Shown here: positions 34,088 to 43,083 of the stretch, piece after piece | How the letters are laid out: every line of letters begins with the position of its first letter | Position numbering within the stretch: position 1 is the first letter of the stretch | Source: Rhodobacteraceae bacterium CCMM004 | Lineage (GTDB): Bacteria; Pseudomonadota; Alphaproteobacteria; Rhodobacterales; Rhodobacteraceae | Direction: 5' to 3' | Length of the DNA: 64,000 bases | Assembly: GCA_004005435.1 (NCBI GenBank) | Contig: RZWH01000002.1 | Span: 806,001-870,000, forward strand | Program-made: the position numbers and the translations under genes | The notes under the pieces: generated by a model | The model's database searches: none | What the model saw: the letters and a program-made list of their open reading frames with translations, nothing else | What the model was told of the DNA's origin: nothing

Positions 34088-34978
34088 TCAGGACCGCGCA
34101 CGTGTTTCGCGCCAGGTGAGGAGCGCCGCACCGGCCAGGATCGTCGCCGCGCCGGCCACCGAAACCGCGTCGGGCACCACGCCGAAAAGGGCAAAGTCGT
34201 AGGCCGCGGCGAAGACCAGCGTGCCGTAGGTGATCGGCACTACGGCCGAGGCGTCGGCGCGGGCCAGGGCGGCGATGAAACATGCCTGCGCGCAAGCCAT
34301 CATCAGCCCCACCGCCACCAGCGCGGGCCACTGCGCCGCCGAGGGGGGCGCCCAGACCCACAGCACCGCGATGCTGAACAGCGTCACGCCGATGAGGTTG
34401 TTGACCAAGAGCAGTTGCAGGGGCGCCTCACGGCCCGACAGCCGCTTGATCAGCGTGATCTCCAGGCCCAGCACCATCGCCGCACCCAGCGCCAAGAGCG
34501 CGCCGGGTTCCAGCGCCCCGCCCCCTGGCCTGAGCAGGATCGCCGCCCCGGCCAACGACACCGCCGCGGCCAGCCAGCGCCAGGGCCCCACCCTCTCGCC
34601 CAACAGAGGGATCGCCAGCAGCATCGCGAAGACGGGGTTGAGAAAGCTGATGGCGGTGGCGTCGGCCAGCGGGATCATCGCCACCGCGGCGAACATCAGC
34701 GTGACGCCGGTGCCGCCGCAGGCCGTCCGGCCCAGGTGCAGCCCCCAGTGCACCCGCCCGAACCGGGGCGGCCGGAGCGCCGCCAGCACGCTCAGACCCA
34801 AGAGGGCAAAGACGAAGCGCCCCCAGGTCACCTGCACCGGATGCAGCGGATCGCCCAGCGCGTCGGTCCCCAGCGACTTGGCCGCCAGGGTGGTCCCGGC
34901 CAGGAACACCGTGGCCAGCACCATGAACAGGATGGCCAGCCGCGGCTGCTGGCCGGGAGGGACGAAGACATGCGCCAT
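34088..34978 (-). CDS. EamA/DMT-family transporter
   Basis: This 296-residue protein has ten predicted membrane helices in two EamA repeats. The start at 34978 has GGCGGAGG upstream; a longer frame reaching 35401 is spurious. It shows ATAISFLNPVFAMLLAIPLLGERV, the signature of the second-half entry helix. Such proteins export small metabolites. It is divergent from the arginine operon, so both promoters sit in the 230-nt gap. A link to amino-acid export is tempting but unsupported. Confidence 0.86.
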   Translation of the reverse strand: MAHVFVPPGQQPRLAILFMVLATVFLAGTTLAAKSLGTDALGDPLHPVQVTWGRFVFALLGLSVLAALRPPRFGRVHWGLHLGRTACGGTGVTLMFAAVAMIPLADATAISFLNPVFAMLLAIPLLGERVGPWRWLAAAVSLAGAAILLRPGGGALEPGALLALGAAMVLGLEITLIKRLSGREAPLQLLLVNNLIGVTLFSIAVLWVWAPPSAAQWPALVAVGLMMACAQACFIAALARADASAVVPITYGTLVFAAAYDFALFGVVPDAVSVAGAATILAGAALLTWRETRARS

Positions 34979-35058
34979 GCCTCCGCCTATCCGGTTCCGC
35001 GGGCAGAGGGAATGCCGCCTCTGGACAGGCCCGACATTTGCCGCTAGGGCACATGGCC

Positions 35059-35106
35059 ATGAGCACGCCTGCGCCCCTCTGCCGCACCGTCCGACGCCGA
35101 CGCTGA
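35059..35106 (+). CDS. Arginine-rich leader peptide upstream of argD
   Basis: This 15-residue frame, [15 protein letters not shown] then TGA, has AGGG (35046-35049) 9 nt upstream of the ATG. Five of the last seven codons are arginine (four consecutive CGA/CGC codons directly before the stop). It ends 103 nt before argD, the first gene of an arginine operon. Leader peptides rich in the end-product amino acid control trp, leu and his operons by ribosome stalling; here shortage of Arg-tRNA would stall the ribosome at the CGN run. An in-frame ATG at 35053 is an alternative start. The control role is inference. Confidence 0.55.
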   Translation: MSTPAPLCRTVRRRR

Positions 35107-35157
35107 CCCGTCCGCGCCCGGCCATCGCGCCGCTCGTTTCCCCTTCGTTGACCGCTC

Positions 35158-35184
35158 CGGCCCCGTCTGTCACCCCTGGGGCCG
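35158..35184 (+). promoter_or_regulatory. Hairpin between Arg leader peptide and argD
   Basis: CGGCCCC (35158-35164) can pair with GGGGCCG (35178-35184) across a 13-nt loop, 51 nt after the leader stop and 25 nt before argD. It is a candidate attenuator stem or a structure masking the argD ribosome site. No U tract follows, so transcription termination would be atypical. Confidence 0.4.
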
Positions 35185-35209
35185 CCCCACCTGTCCGAGG
35201 ATCCCGCCC

Positions 35210-36382
35210 ATGATCGCTTCCGTCCTGCCCACCTATGCGCGCGCGCCGCTGTCGTTTGTCCGCGGCGAAGGCACCTGGCTGACCGCCGAGGACGGCACCC
35301 GATACCTGGACATGGGCGCCGGGATCGCGGTGAATGCACTGGGCCACGCCCACCCCGCGCTGGTGGAGGCCCTGACCGAGCAGGCGCAGGCGCTGTGGCA
35401 CGTCTCGAACCTCTACGAGATCGGCGCGCAGAGGCGGCTGGCCGATCTACTGGTCGCGCACACCTTCGCCGACACCTGTTTCTTCACCAACTCGGGCACC
35501 GAGGCCTGCGAGCTGGCGGTCAAAATGGCGCGCAAGCACTGGTCGGCCCAGGGCGAGGACCGGACGGAGATCGTCACCTTTTCGGGCTGCTTCCACGGCC
35601 GGTCGGGCGCGGCAATCGCCGCCTCGGGGTCGGAGAAGATGGCCGGTGGCTTCGGCCCGCTGATGCCCGGGTTCGTCCATGTGGACTGGGGCGACCACGA
35701 TGCGCTTAAGGCCGCCGTGACCGACCGCACGGCCGCCGTCCTGATCGAGCCGATCCAGGGCGAGGGCGGCATCCGCCCCCTGCCCGACCAGTGCCTGCGC
35801 GGGCTGCGCGAGTTGTGCGACGACACCGGCGCGCTTCTGATCCTCGACGAGGTGCAGTGCGGGATGGGCCGCACGGGCCGCCTCTTTGCCCACGAATGGG
35901 CGGGCGTGACGCCCGACATCATGATGGTGGCCAAGGGGATCGGCGGCGGTTTCCCCCTCGGTGCGGTGCTGGCGACGGAAGGCGCGGCCGCGGCGATGAC
36001 GCCGGGCACCCACGGCTCGACCTATGGCGGCAACCCCCTGGCCTGTGCCGTGGGCGCCAAGGTGATGGAGATCGTGGTCGATCCCGCCTTCCTCGCCGAG
36101 GTGGGGCGCAAGGCCGCCCTCCTGCGGCAGAAGCTGGAAGGGCTGGTGGCCGGCCACCCCGACGTCTACGAGGGCGTGCGCGGACAGGGCCTGATGCTGG
36201 GCCTGGTGGCGCGGGCACCGGTGGCCGATGTGGTCAACGCGGGCTATGCTCAGCACCTGCTGACCGTGCCCGCAGCCGAGAACACCCAGCGCCTGCTGCC
36301 GCCCCTCACCATCTCCGACAACGACATCGCCGAGGCGGTGGCGCGGCTCGACCGGGCCGCGACGGCGCTCGGCCATGGCTGA
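35210..36382 (+). CDS. argD: Acetylornithine aminotransferase
   Basis: This 390-residue class-III PLP aminotransferase converts N-acetylglutamate semialdehyde to N-acetylornithine. Motifs include [19 protein letters not shown], the [10 protein letters not shown] stretch, [14 protein letters not shown] and the PLP lysine in [18 protein letters not shown]. The clustering with argF and a leader peptide supports an arginine rather than GABA role. It starts after GAGGATC, a moderate ribosome site. The GNAT gene overlaps its end by 8 nt. Confidence 0.94.
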   Translation: MIASVLPTYARAPLSFVRGEGTWLTAEDGTRYLDMGAGIAVNALGHAHPALVEALTEQAQALWHVSNLYEIGAQRRLADLLVAHTFADTCFFTNSGTEACELAVKMARKHWSAQGEDRTEIVTFSGCFHGRSGAAIAASGSEKMAGGFGPLMPGFVHVDWGDHDALKAAVTDRTAAVLIEPIQGEGGIRPLPDQCLRGLRELCDDTGALLILDEVQCGMGRTGRLFAHEWAGVTPDIMMVAKGIGGGFPLGAVLATEGAAAAMTPGTHGSTYGGNPLACAVGAKVMEIVVDPAFLAEVGRKAALLRQKLEGLVAGHPDVYEGVRGQGLMLGLVARAPVADVVNAGYAQHLLTVPAAENTQRLLPPLTISDNDIAEAVARLDRAATALGHG

Positions 36383-36857
36383 CTATACCTTTCGTCCCAT
36401 AACCTTGGACGACCTGCCGATGTTCAAGGCGTGGCTCGACGCGCCGCACATCGACGGCTGGTGGGCCGATGGCGGCACCGAGGCACGGCTGGTCGAGGAG
36501 GATATGGGCGGCGACACGGTGGACATGCGCATCGTCGAGTTGGAGGGCGCGCCCTTCGCCTATATCCAGGACTACGACGCCCACGCCTTCGACGCGCCGC
36601 AGTATGCGGACCTGCCCCCCGGCAGCCGCGCCATCGACACGTTCCTCGGCGACCCCGCCTATCTCGGCCGGGGCCACGGCGCGGGCTATGTCGGCCAGCG
36701 CATCCGCGCGCTCCGACGACGTCATCCGCTGGTATGCACCGACCCCGACCCCGCCAACGCCCGCGCCATCGCCGCCTACCGCGCGGCGGGCTTCCGGCCG
36801 CACCGCGTCTGCCCCTGCGAGGACGGCGACCCGGTGCAGGTCATGACATTCCCCTAG
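36375..36857 (+). CDS. GNAT acetyltransferase inside the arginine operon
   Basis: This 160-residue GNAT enzyme resembles the aminoglycoside 6'-N-acetyltransferase/lysine N-acyltransferase branch: [25 protein letters not shown] at the start, a [26 protein letters not shown] acetyl-CoA loop and [18 protein letters not shown] at the end. The 8-nt overlap with argD and 29-nt gap to argF show cotranscription. A resistance function is not implied by context. A role in acetylated intermediates of arginine synthesis is possible but unproven. Confidence 0.82.
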   Translation: MADYTFRPITLDDLPMFKAWLDAPHIDGWWADGGTEARLVEEDMGGDTVDMRIVELEGAPFAYIQDYDAHAFDAPQYADLPPGSRAIDTFLGDPAYLGRGHGAGYVGQRIRALRRRHPLVCTDPDPANARAIAAYRAAGFRPHRVCPCEDGDPVQVMTFP

Positions 36858-36886
36858 CCCGACACGGGCGACGCAAGAGACACCAC

Positions 36887-37792
36887 ATGCCGCATTTTCT
36901 CGACATCCACAGCACCGATCCCGCCGACCTCAGAACCATCATCGACAGCGCCGCCGCGATGAAGACCGCCCGCGACGGCCGCCCCAGGGGCACCCCCGAC
37001 GACGACCGGCCGCTGGCGGGCCGCATGGTCGCGCTGATCTTCGAAAAGCCGTCAACGCGGACACGGATCAGCTTCGACGTGGGCGTGCGGCAGATGGGGG
37101 GCGAGACCATGGTGCTGTCGGGCACCGACATGCAGCTCGGCCACGGCGAGACCATCGCCGACACCGCCCGCGTGATCAGCCGCTATGTCGACGCGATCAT
37201 GATCCGCACCTTCGAGGAGGCGACGCTCTTGGAGATGGCCGAGTTCGCCGACGTCCCCGTGATCAACGGGCTAACCAACCGCAGCCATCCCTGCCAGATC
37301 ATGGCCGACGTCATGACCTACGAGGAACACCGCGGGCCGATCCGGGGCGCCAAGGTGGTGTGGTCGGGCGACGGCAACAACGTCTTTGCCAGCTTCGCCC
37401 ACGCCGCGCAGGCGTTCGACTTCGACCTGACCTTCACGGGCCCGGAGACGCTGGACCCCGAACCGGCGCTCGACGGCCTCTACCGCACGGTGCGCGACCC
37501 GATGCAGGCGGTGGAGGGCGCCGACCTCGTCGTCACCGACACCTGGGTCAGCATGCATGACCCGCAATCGGCGCGCGAGCGGCGCCACAACCAGCTGCGC
37601 GGCTACCAAGTAAACGCGGAGCTGATGGCGCGGGCCAAGCCCGACGCGCTCTTCATGCACTGCCTACCGGCGCACCGCGACGACGAGGCCACGAGCGAGG
37701 TCATGGATGGCCCGCACTCGGTCATCTTCGACGAGGCCGAAAACCGGCTGCACGCGCAAAAGGCCATCCTGCGCCACTGCCTGGGGGTTTGA
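36887..37792 (+). CDS. argF: Ornithine carbamoyltransferase
   Basis: This 301-residue enzyme forms citrulline from ornithine and carbamoyl phosphate. Carbamoyl-phosphate binding is shown by [15 protein letters not shown] and HPCQIMAD, ornithine binding by the D-x-x-x-SM loop (TDTWVSM) and the catalytic Cys by MHCLPAHR. Length and order are standard. It is the last gene of argD-GNAT-argF; a twin palindrome starts 2 nt after its stop and may define the transcript end. Confidence 0.96.
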   Translation: MPHFLDIHSTDPADLRTIIDSAAAMKTARDGRPRGTPDDDRPLAGRMVALIFEKPSTRTRISFDVGVRQMGGETMVLSGTDMQLGHGETIADTARVISRYVDAIMIRTFEEATLLEMAEFADVPVINGLTNRSHPCQIMADVMTYEEHRGPIRGAKVVWSGDGNNVFASFAHAAQAFDFDLTFTGPETLDPEPALDGLYRTVRDPMQAVEGADLVVTDTWVSMHDPQSARERRHNQLRGYQVNAELMARAKPDALFMHCLPAHRDDEATSEVMDGPHSVIFDEAENRLHAQKAILRHCLGV

Positions 37793-37794
37793 GC

Positions 37795-37839
37795 CGATCT
37801 TTCGACGAAAGATCGTCCCGATTTTTCGTCGAAAAATCG
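37795..37839. repeat. Twin palindrome 3, at the argF stop
   Basis: Two near-identical hairpins follow argF: arms CGATCTTTCG (37795-37804 with 37806-37815) and arms CGATTTTTCG (37819-37828 with 37830-37839), each with a one-base centre. They differ by paired changes that keep both stems perfect (C-G in one, T-A in the other), as expected if structure or palindromicity is selected. Confidence 0.78.
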
Positions 37840-37907
37840 CGGGCGCCGCGCGGTGTAGCGCGGCGTTCGCGTGGTAGGATGGCGGCAACCGATCTCGGGA
37901 GACCACC

Positions 37908-38417
37908 ATGCCGTTCAACACCGCGCCGCCGCCCCTGCCGGCCACGCCGCAAGGCTTCGACGACAGCGGCTACATGACGGCGCGGCAGCGCCATTGCGTC
38001 TACGGTCGCTTCGGCGACGGCAACGGCACCGAGCACGCCATGACCACGGCCGCGCAGCGGCTGCGCATGCTGACCCCACCCGGCCGCCTGACGGTGCTCG
38101 CGTCCGACGGGATGAGCGCCTGTTCCGGGGTGTTCCTGTACCATTCCGGGGGCGGGGCCGTGGCAGCGGTCATCCACTACGACGGGGGCGGTGACGTGGG
38201 CGCCATGTTCCGCAAGGTGCTGGGCTACTACGGGCTGAACACCCCCCTGGGTGTGGCCGGCGCGCGGACCTACCTCACCACCCATACGGAGGACATGACC
38301 GGCCGCGGCGCCTACAATGCGCTGATCGCGTCCGGTTTCCCCGTCACCGGGCAGTACCGGCACAACGGGGCGGCCTGCATGGACGCCAACGGGCTCGTCT
38401 GCAACCAGTATGACTGA
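37908..38417 (+). CDS. Orphan protein with possible CheD-like deamidase fold
   Basis: This is a 169-residue soluble protein with no recognised family. Residues 71-90 (ACSGVFLYHS then GGGAVAAVIH) resemble the catalytic strand pair of CheD-type glutamine deamidases, where a Cys in GSCVAVCLYD is followed 17 residues later by His: here Cys72 and His90 are 18 apart, and Ser66 sits where CheD has its Thr. The later ALIASGFPVTGQ and MDANGLVC also fit the CheD order of helix and strands. No chemotaxis genes are nearby. The start has only a weak ribosome site. Treat the fold as a hypothesis. Confidence 0.55.
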   Translation: MPFNTAPPPLPATPQGFDDSGYMTARQRHCVYGRFGDGNGTEHAMTTAAQRLRMLTPPGRLTVLASDGMSACSGVFLYHSGGGAVAAVIHYDGGGDVGAMFRKVLGYYGLNTPLGVAGARTYLTTHTEDMTGRGAYNALIASGFPVTGQYRHNGAACMDANGLVCNQYD

Positions 38418-38436
38418 GCCGGCCCGGGGCGGACCC

Positions 38437-38643
38437 TCAGCCGGCCAGCGAGGCCAGCAGCTGCCGCGCCCGCGCCTCGGCCCGGCGTACCCTGACGGCG
38501 GTCAGGAACGCCTCTTCCATCGTCGTGGAGGAGGCGCCGATGACCTCGCCCACCCGCTGGACGATCCCCTCGTCGTCCAGCGCCTCGGCTTTGGCCAGCG
38601 CCTCCTGCGCCAGTTCGTCGGCCAGCCGTTCCAGTATCGACAT
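38437..38643 (-). CDS. Small helical hypothetical protein downstream of hrpB
   Basis: This 68-residue protein is almost entirely helical and acidic-basic patterned (LADELAQEALAKAEALDDEG, then VRVRRAEARARQLLASLAG). A strong GAGGAGG ribosome site precedes the ATG and the gene follows the hrpB stop by 12 nt on the same strand, so it is very probably translated. No family is recognised. It might form a two-helix hairpin dimer. Confidence 0.62.
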   Translation of the reverse strand: MSILERLADELAQEALAKAEALDDEGIVQRVGEVIGASSTTMEEAFLTAVRVRRAEARARQLLASLAG

Positions 38644-38655
38644 CGCGTCCTCCTC

Positions 38656-41085
38656 TCACGTGCCCCGCGGCCTGGCCCTGAGCGTGGGCGCCGCGGCGGT
38701 GGGATCTTCGGGCCAGGGGTGGCGCGGATAGCGGCCGCGCATCTCCTTGCGCACATCGGCATAGCTGGCCGTCCAGAACCCGGGAAGGTCCTGCGTCACC
38801 TGCACCGGGCGCCCGGCGGGCGACAACAGCACGATGCGCACCGGCACCCCACCGGCCAGGGGGTGGCGGGTGGTGCCGAACATCTCTTGCAAGCGCACCG
38901 CGATCTCCGGCGCGTCGCCGGAATAGTCCACCGGCACGCGTCGGCCGAGCGGCGTCGTCACCGTGGCCGGCACCAGGTCGTCGAGCGCCCGGGCCGTGTC
39001 CCAGTCGAGGCGCGCCCGCAGCGCCGGGGTCAGATCCAGCGCCCGCCACGCCGCCGCCGTCCGCACCCCGGAGAGATAGGGCAGGAGCCAGTCCTCGGCC
39101 TCGGCCAACAGCGCCTCGGGATCGGGGTCGAAGAGCGGCAGACCGGCCGCCCGCCCCAGCGCCACGCGGGCCAGGAATCGGGCCGCCACGGGCCCGGGTG
39201 CGAGGCCGATCTGGCGCGCGCCCTCCAGCATCGCCCGGGCCAGGGCATCGTCGGGTGCGTCGGGCCAGGTGCGATCGTCCAGCACCAGGGCGCCCAGGCG
39301 CTCCTGCCGTCGCGCCACGACCCGGCCCTCCCGCCGCGACCAGGCGCAGAGGTCGTGCCAGGCGATGGCGGCGCCGTGGACGACGCGCAGGTCGGCCTCG
39401 GCGATCTCCACCGCCTGGCGGATGCGCGCCTCCCTGGGATCGCCGTCGGTGTCGGTGACCACGATCAGACGGGCCGCGGCCAGGGGATCGTCCTCGGCCA
39501 GGGCCGCGCCCTTGCCCCCGGACAGCAGCCACCGGGGCGCATCGCCCTTGCGCCGCAGCCCGATCCGGTCGGGATAGGCCATGGCGGCCAGCTGTTCCGG
39601 GGTCCAGGTCCCCTCCCCCGCCGGGGCGGCCTTGGCCAGGCGGCGGGCCTCGTCCCGCACCATCCGGCGGGTGACGACAGACACCGCGGCCCCGAACCGG
39701 TCGGGATGGCGCAACGCCTCGATCCGCAGCCGCAGATCCGCGCCCGCTCCCCGCAGAACATCGCGTTCGGACAGCAAAGCGACCAGATCTGCCGCTGGTT
39801 TACCGCCTAATTCCAGCATATGTGCAAGCCGGGGATGCAGGGGCATGGCCGCCAGGCGGCGCCCGTGGGCGGTGATCGCTGTCCCGTCGAGCGCCCCCAG
39901 GGCCTGAAGGAGCGCCCGCGCTTCGGCCAGCGCGCCCTCCGGCGGTGGGGTGAGGAAGGGCAGGTCGGCGGGGTCGGCCGCGCCCCAAAGCGCCAGCTCC
40001 AACGCCAGCGGCGCGAGGTCTGCCGCCTCGATCTCGGGCGGCGGGAACGCGGCCAGACCGCCCTCGGCGCCGCGCGTCCACATCCGGTAGCAAACCCCCG
40101 GCGCCACCCGTCCGGCCCGGCCCCTGCGCTGGTCGGCCTCGGCCCGAGTCACCCGTTCGGTCACCAGCCGCGACATCCCCGACCCCGGATCGAACCGCGC
40201 CCGACGCGCCTGCCCCGCGTCGACCACCACCCGCACGTCGGCGATGGTCAGCGAGGTCTCGGCGATGGCGGTGGCCAGCACCAGCTTGCGCCCTGCGGGC
40301 TCGGGCCGCACCGCCGCTCGCTGGTCCGCGAAGGGCAACGCGCCGTAGAGCGGTCGGGCGACCACGCCGGGGGGCAGCGCACCGTCGAGCGCGGCCAGGG
40401 TGCGGCGGATCTCGCCCTCGCCGGGGAGGAAGGTCAACACGCCCCCTTCGGTCTCGGTCAGCGCAGCCAGGATGGTCTCGGCCGCGGCCTGGGGCAGGCG
40501 CAGGCCCTTGGGCACGGGTGCGTCGCGCCACCGGGTCTCGACCGGATGGGCCCGGCCCTCGGAGGTGATCGTCGGCGCGTCGTCCAACAGCGCCGCCACC
40601 GGCCCGGCGTCGAGCGTCGCCGACATCGCCACGACGATCAGGTCGGGGCGCAGAGCGCCCCGCACCTCCCAGGTCAGCGCCAGACCCAGATCGGCGTGGA
40701 GCGAGCGTTCGTGGAACTCGTCGAACAGCACCGCGCCGACCCCCGGCAGGTCCGGCGCCGATTGCAACATCCGGGTCAAGATACCCTCGGTCACCACCTC
40801 GATCCGGGTGTCGGAGGACACCCGTGTGTCGCCCCGCATCCGGTAGCCGACGCGGCGGCCCACGGGCTCGCCCAGGGTCTCGGCCATCCGCTCGGCGGCG
40901 GCGCGGGCGGCCAGGCGGCGGGGCTCCAAGAGCACGATGCGCCCCTCGGTCAGCCCAGCGTCGAGCAGCGCCAGGGGCACCCGCGTGGTCTTGCCCGCCC
41001 CGGGCGGGGCCTGGAGCACGGCCCGCCCCCCGCGGCGCAGGGCGGCGATCAGGGGCGGCAGGGCGTCGTCCACGGGCAGGCGCAT
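38656..41085 (-). CDS. hrpB: ATP-dependent helicase HrpB
   Basis: This 809-residue DEAH-box protein shows Walker A APPGAGKT (26-33), the DEFHERSL box, SAT in VAMSATL and motif VI QRRGRAGRVAPG; the HrpB C-terminal domain ends at the Trp/Pro-rich WPEDP region. HrpB is a widespread RNA-helicase-like protein whose biological role is poorly defined. The length is typical. It is followed by a 68-residue gene on the same strand and is divergent from meaB. Confidence 0.93.
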   Translation of the reverse strand: MRLPVDDALPPLIAALRRGGRAVLQAPPGAGKTTRVPLALLDAGLTEGRIVLLEPRRLAARAAAERMAETLGEPVGRRVGYRMRGDTRVSSDTRIEVVTEGILTRMLQSAPDLPGVGAVLFDEFHERSLHADLGLALTWEVRGALRPDLIVVAMSATLDAGPVAALLDDAPTITSEGRAHPVETRWRDAPVPKGLRLPQAAAETILAALTETEGGVLTFLPGEGEIRRTLAALDGALPPGVVARPLYGALPFADQRAAVRPEPAGRKLVLATAIAETSLTIADVRVVVDAGQARRARFDPGSGMSRLVTERVTRAEADQRRGRAGRVAPGVCYRMWTRGAEGGLAAFPPPEIEAADLAPLALELALWGAADPADLPFLTPPPEGALAEARALLQALGALDGTAITAHGRRLAAMPLHPRLAHMLELGGKPAADLVALLSERDVLRGAGADLRLRIEALRHPDRFGAAVSVVTRRMVRDEARRLAKAAPAGEGTWTPEQLAAMAYPDRIGLRRKGDAPRWLLSGGKGAALAEDDPLAAARLIVVTDTDGDPREARIRQAVEIAEADLRVVHGAAIAWHDLCAWSRREGRVVARRQERLGALVLDDRTWPDAPDDALARAMLEGARQIGLAPGPVAARFLARVALGRAAGLPLFDPDPEALLAEAEDWLLPYLSGVRTAAAWRALDLTPALRARLDWDTARALDDLVPATVTTPLGRRVPVDYSGDAPEIAVRLQEMFGTTRHPLAGGVPVRIVLLSPAGRPVQVTQDLPGFWTASYADVRKEMRGRYPRHPWPEDPTAAAPTLRARPRGT

Positions 41086-41150
41086 GGCCCCGAGGCCTAG
41101 CGGGCGCGCCGCCTCTGGACAAGCGCGCGGTTGCGGGCCACACCGCCGCC

Positions 41151-42128
41151 ATGGACGACACGACCCTGGCAGAGCGGCTGACGGGGGGCGACCGCCGCGC
41201 CCTCGCCCGCGCGATCACCCTGGTGGAGAGCGGCCGCGCCGACCACCGCGCCAGGGCCGTGGCTCTGCTCGACCGGCTGGCCGGGACCGGCGCCGAAAGC
41301 CTGCGGATCGGCCTGTCGGGCACCCCCGGGGTGGGCAAATCCACCTTCATAGAAGCGTTCGGCACGATGCTGACCGGCGCGGGACACAAGGTGGCGGTTC
41401 TGGCCGTCGATCCGTCGTCCACACGCTCCGGCGGTTCGATCCTGGGCGACAAGACGCGGATGGAGCGGCTGAGCCGCGATCCCCGCGCCTATGTCCGCCC
41501 CTCGCCCAGTCAGACCGAGCTGGGCGGGGTGGCGCGGCGCACCCGCGAAGCCATCGCGCTGTGCGAGGCGGCGGGCCACGACATCGTTCTGGTCGAAACC
41601 GTGGGCGTCGGCCAGTCCGAGACGCTGGTGGCGGGCATGACCGACCTCTTCGTCCTGCTGATGGCGCCGGGCGGCGGCGACGAGTTGCAGGGGGTCAAGC
41701 GCGGGATCATGGAGGCCGCGGACCTGATCCTGGTGAACAAGGCCGACGGCGATCTGAAATCGGCGGCGGTGCGCACCTGCGCCGACTACGCGGGCGCGCT
41801 GCGGCTGATGCGGCGGCGGGCCGACGACCCGCCGGACTTTCCCAAGGCGCTGACCGTCTCGGCGGCGGACGGCCACGGGCTGGACACGGCCTGGGCCGAG
41901 ATGCGGGCGCTGGCCGACGCGCGGCGTGGCAGCGGCGCCTTCGACCGGCGCCGGGCGGCCCAGGCGCGCGGCTGGTTCGAAGAGGCGGTGCGCCAGGGTC
42001 TCCTCGCCCGCCTCCGCGCGGACCCCGAGGTGGCGCGGCGGATGGCCGATCTGGGCCGCGCAGTCGAGGCCGGAGAGGCCGCGCCGGGCGCTGCGGCGGC
42101 CGAGGTGCTGGCGGCGCTCGACCCCTAA
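41151..42128 (+). CDS. meaB: Methylmalonyl-CoA mutase chaperone GTPase MeaB
   Basis: This 325-residue G3E GTPase loads adenosylcobalamin into, and protects, methylmalonyl-CoA mutase. The P-loop is GTPGVGKST (57-65), followed by VLAVDPSSTRSGGSILGDKTRM, VETVGVGQSE and the base motif LVNKADGD. The ATG at 41151 starts in the typical helical arm. The mutase is not in the window, but methylmalonyl-CoA epimerase is at 58.3-58.7 kb. It converges on an ABC-2 permease with a 7-nt gap. Confidence 0.94.
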   Translation: MDDTTLAERLTGGDRRALARAITLVESGRADHRARAVALLDRLAGTGAESLRIGLSGTPGVGKSTFIEAFGTMLTGAGHKVAVLAVDPSSTRSGGSILGDKTRMERLSRDPRAYVRPSPSQTELGGVARRTREAIALCEAAGHDIVLVETVGVGQSETLVAGMTDLFVLLMAPGGGDELQGVKRGIMEAADLILVNKADGDLKSAAVRTCADYAGALRLMRRRADDPPDFPKALTVSAADGHGLDTAWAEMRALADARRGSGAFDRRRAAQARGWFEEAVRQGLLARLRADPEVARRMADLGRAVEAGEAAPGAAAAEVLAALDP

Positions 42129-42135
42129 GCGGATC

Positions 42136-42939
42136 TCAGGATTTCAGCCGATACCCGGTGCGGAACCAGTGCCAGCACAGCGCCAGGACCGCCGCGGTCG
42201 AGGCGGTGCAGACGGCGAGGCCCAGCCAGGGCGAGCTGTCCGAGACGCCGATGACCCCGTAGCGGACCCCGTCGATGAGGTAGAACACCGGGTTGAGATG
42301 GGTCAGCCAATACATCGCCCGGGGCAGCGTCTCGATCGAGTAGAACGTGCCGGAGAGAAAGCTGAGCGGCGTGATGATGAAATTCGTGATCGCCGCCATC
42401 TGGTCGAACTTCTGCGCCAGGATCCCCGCGATCATCCCCAGCGCGCCGAGAAACGCCGCGCCCAGGATCGCGAAGGTCAGCGCCCAGATCGGATGCGCCA
42501 GACCGATGCCGAGGAGCGCCGCCATGGCAAGCCAGATCGCCGCGGCGACGAACAGGCCCCGCGCGATCCCGCCCACGGTATAGCCGATGACCAGCTCCAT
42601 CGGCGACAGCGGCGGCATCAGCGTGTCGACGATGTTGCCCTGCACCTTGGACACCATGATCGACGACGAGGTGTTGGCGAATGCGTTCTGGATCACCGTC
42701 ATCATCAGAATGCCGGGCGCCAGGAACTCGACGAAGGGGACGCCCATGACCTCCCCCCGCGACGGCCCGATGGCCAGGGCGAAGACGGCGAGGAACAGCC
42801 CCGCGGTGATCAGCGGCGCCAGGAGCGTCTGGGTCCACACGGCCAGGAACCGGCGCACCTCGCGTTCGGCGAGGGTGTAGAGGCCCATCGTGTTCCACCG
42901 CCCGAAGCGGCGCAGCCCCATGTCGTCCGTGTCTGCCAT
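42136..42939 (-). CDS. ABC-2 type transport permease
   Basis: This 267-residue permease has six membrane helices and the ABC-2 signature around FLSGTFYSIETLPRAMYWLTHLNPVFYLIDGVRYG. It begins MADTDDMGLRRFGRWNTMGLYTLAEREVRRF. Such permeases pair with a separate ATPase for export of lipids, polysaccharides or drugs; no ATPase is adjacent, so the partner is elsewhere. A frame extending upstream to 44973 on this strand is an artefact of GC content. The gene is divergent from gcrA. Confidence 0.88.
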   Translation of the reverse strand: MADTDDMGLRRFGRWNTMGLYTLAEREVRRFLAVWTQTLLAPLITAGLFLAVFALAIGPSRGEVMGVPFVEFLAPGILMMTVIQNAFANTSSSIMVSKVQGNIVDTLMPPLSPMELVIGYTVGGIARGLFVAAAIWLAMAALLGIGLAHPIWALTFAILGAAFLGALGMIAGILAQKFDQMAAITNFIITPLSFLSGTFYSIETLPRAMYWLTHLNPVFYLIDGVRYGVIGVSDSSPWLGLAVCTASTAAVLALCWHWFRTGYRLKS

Positions 42940-43083
42940 GCGTCTCGGCCTCGTTCGTTGACGGCAGCGGTTGTGTCCGCCCCGAGGCTCACTAGAATAG
43001 GGTCCTCGGCGCGGCAACCCAGCCGCGCGGCGGTTTTTTGGCCGGCGCTCCGCAATGACGAGCTCCGGGGATGGAGAGATGCG

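Noticed and set aside
43034-43039. T6 run after a GC-rich stretch, possible terminator
   Set aside because: The preceding GCCGC/GCGGC has no room for a loop and lies between two divergent genes where no transcript needs to end.
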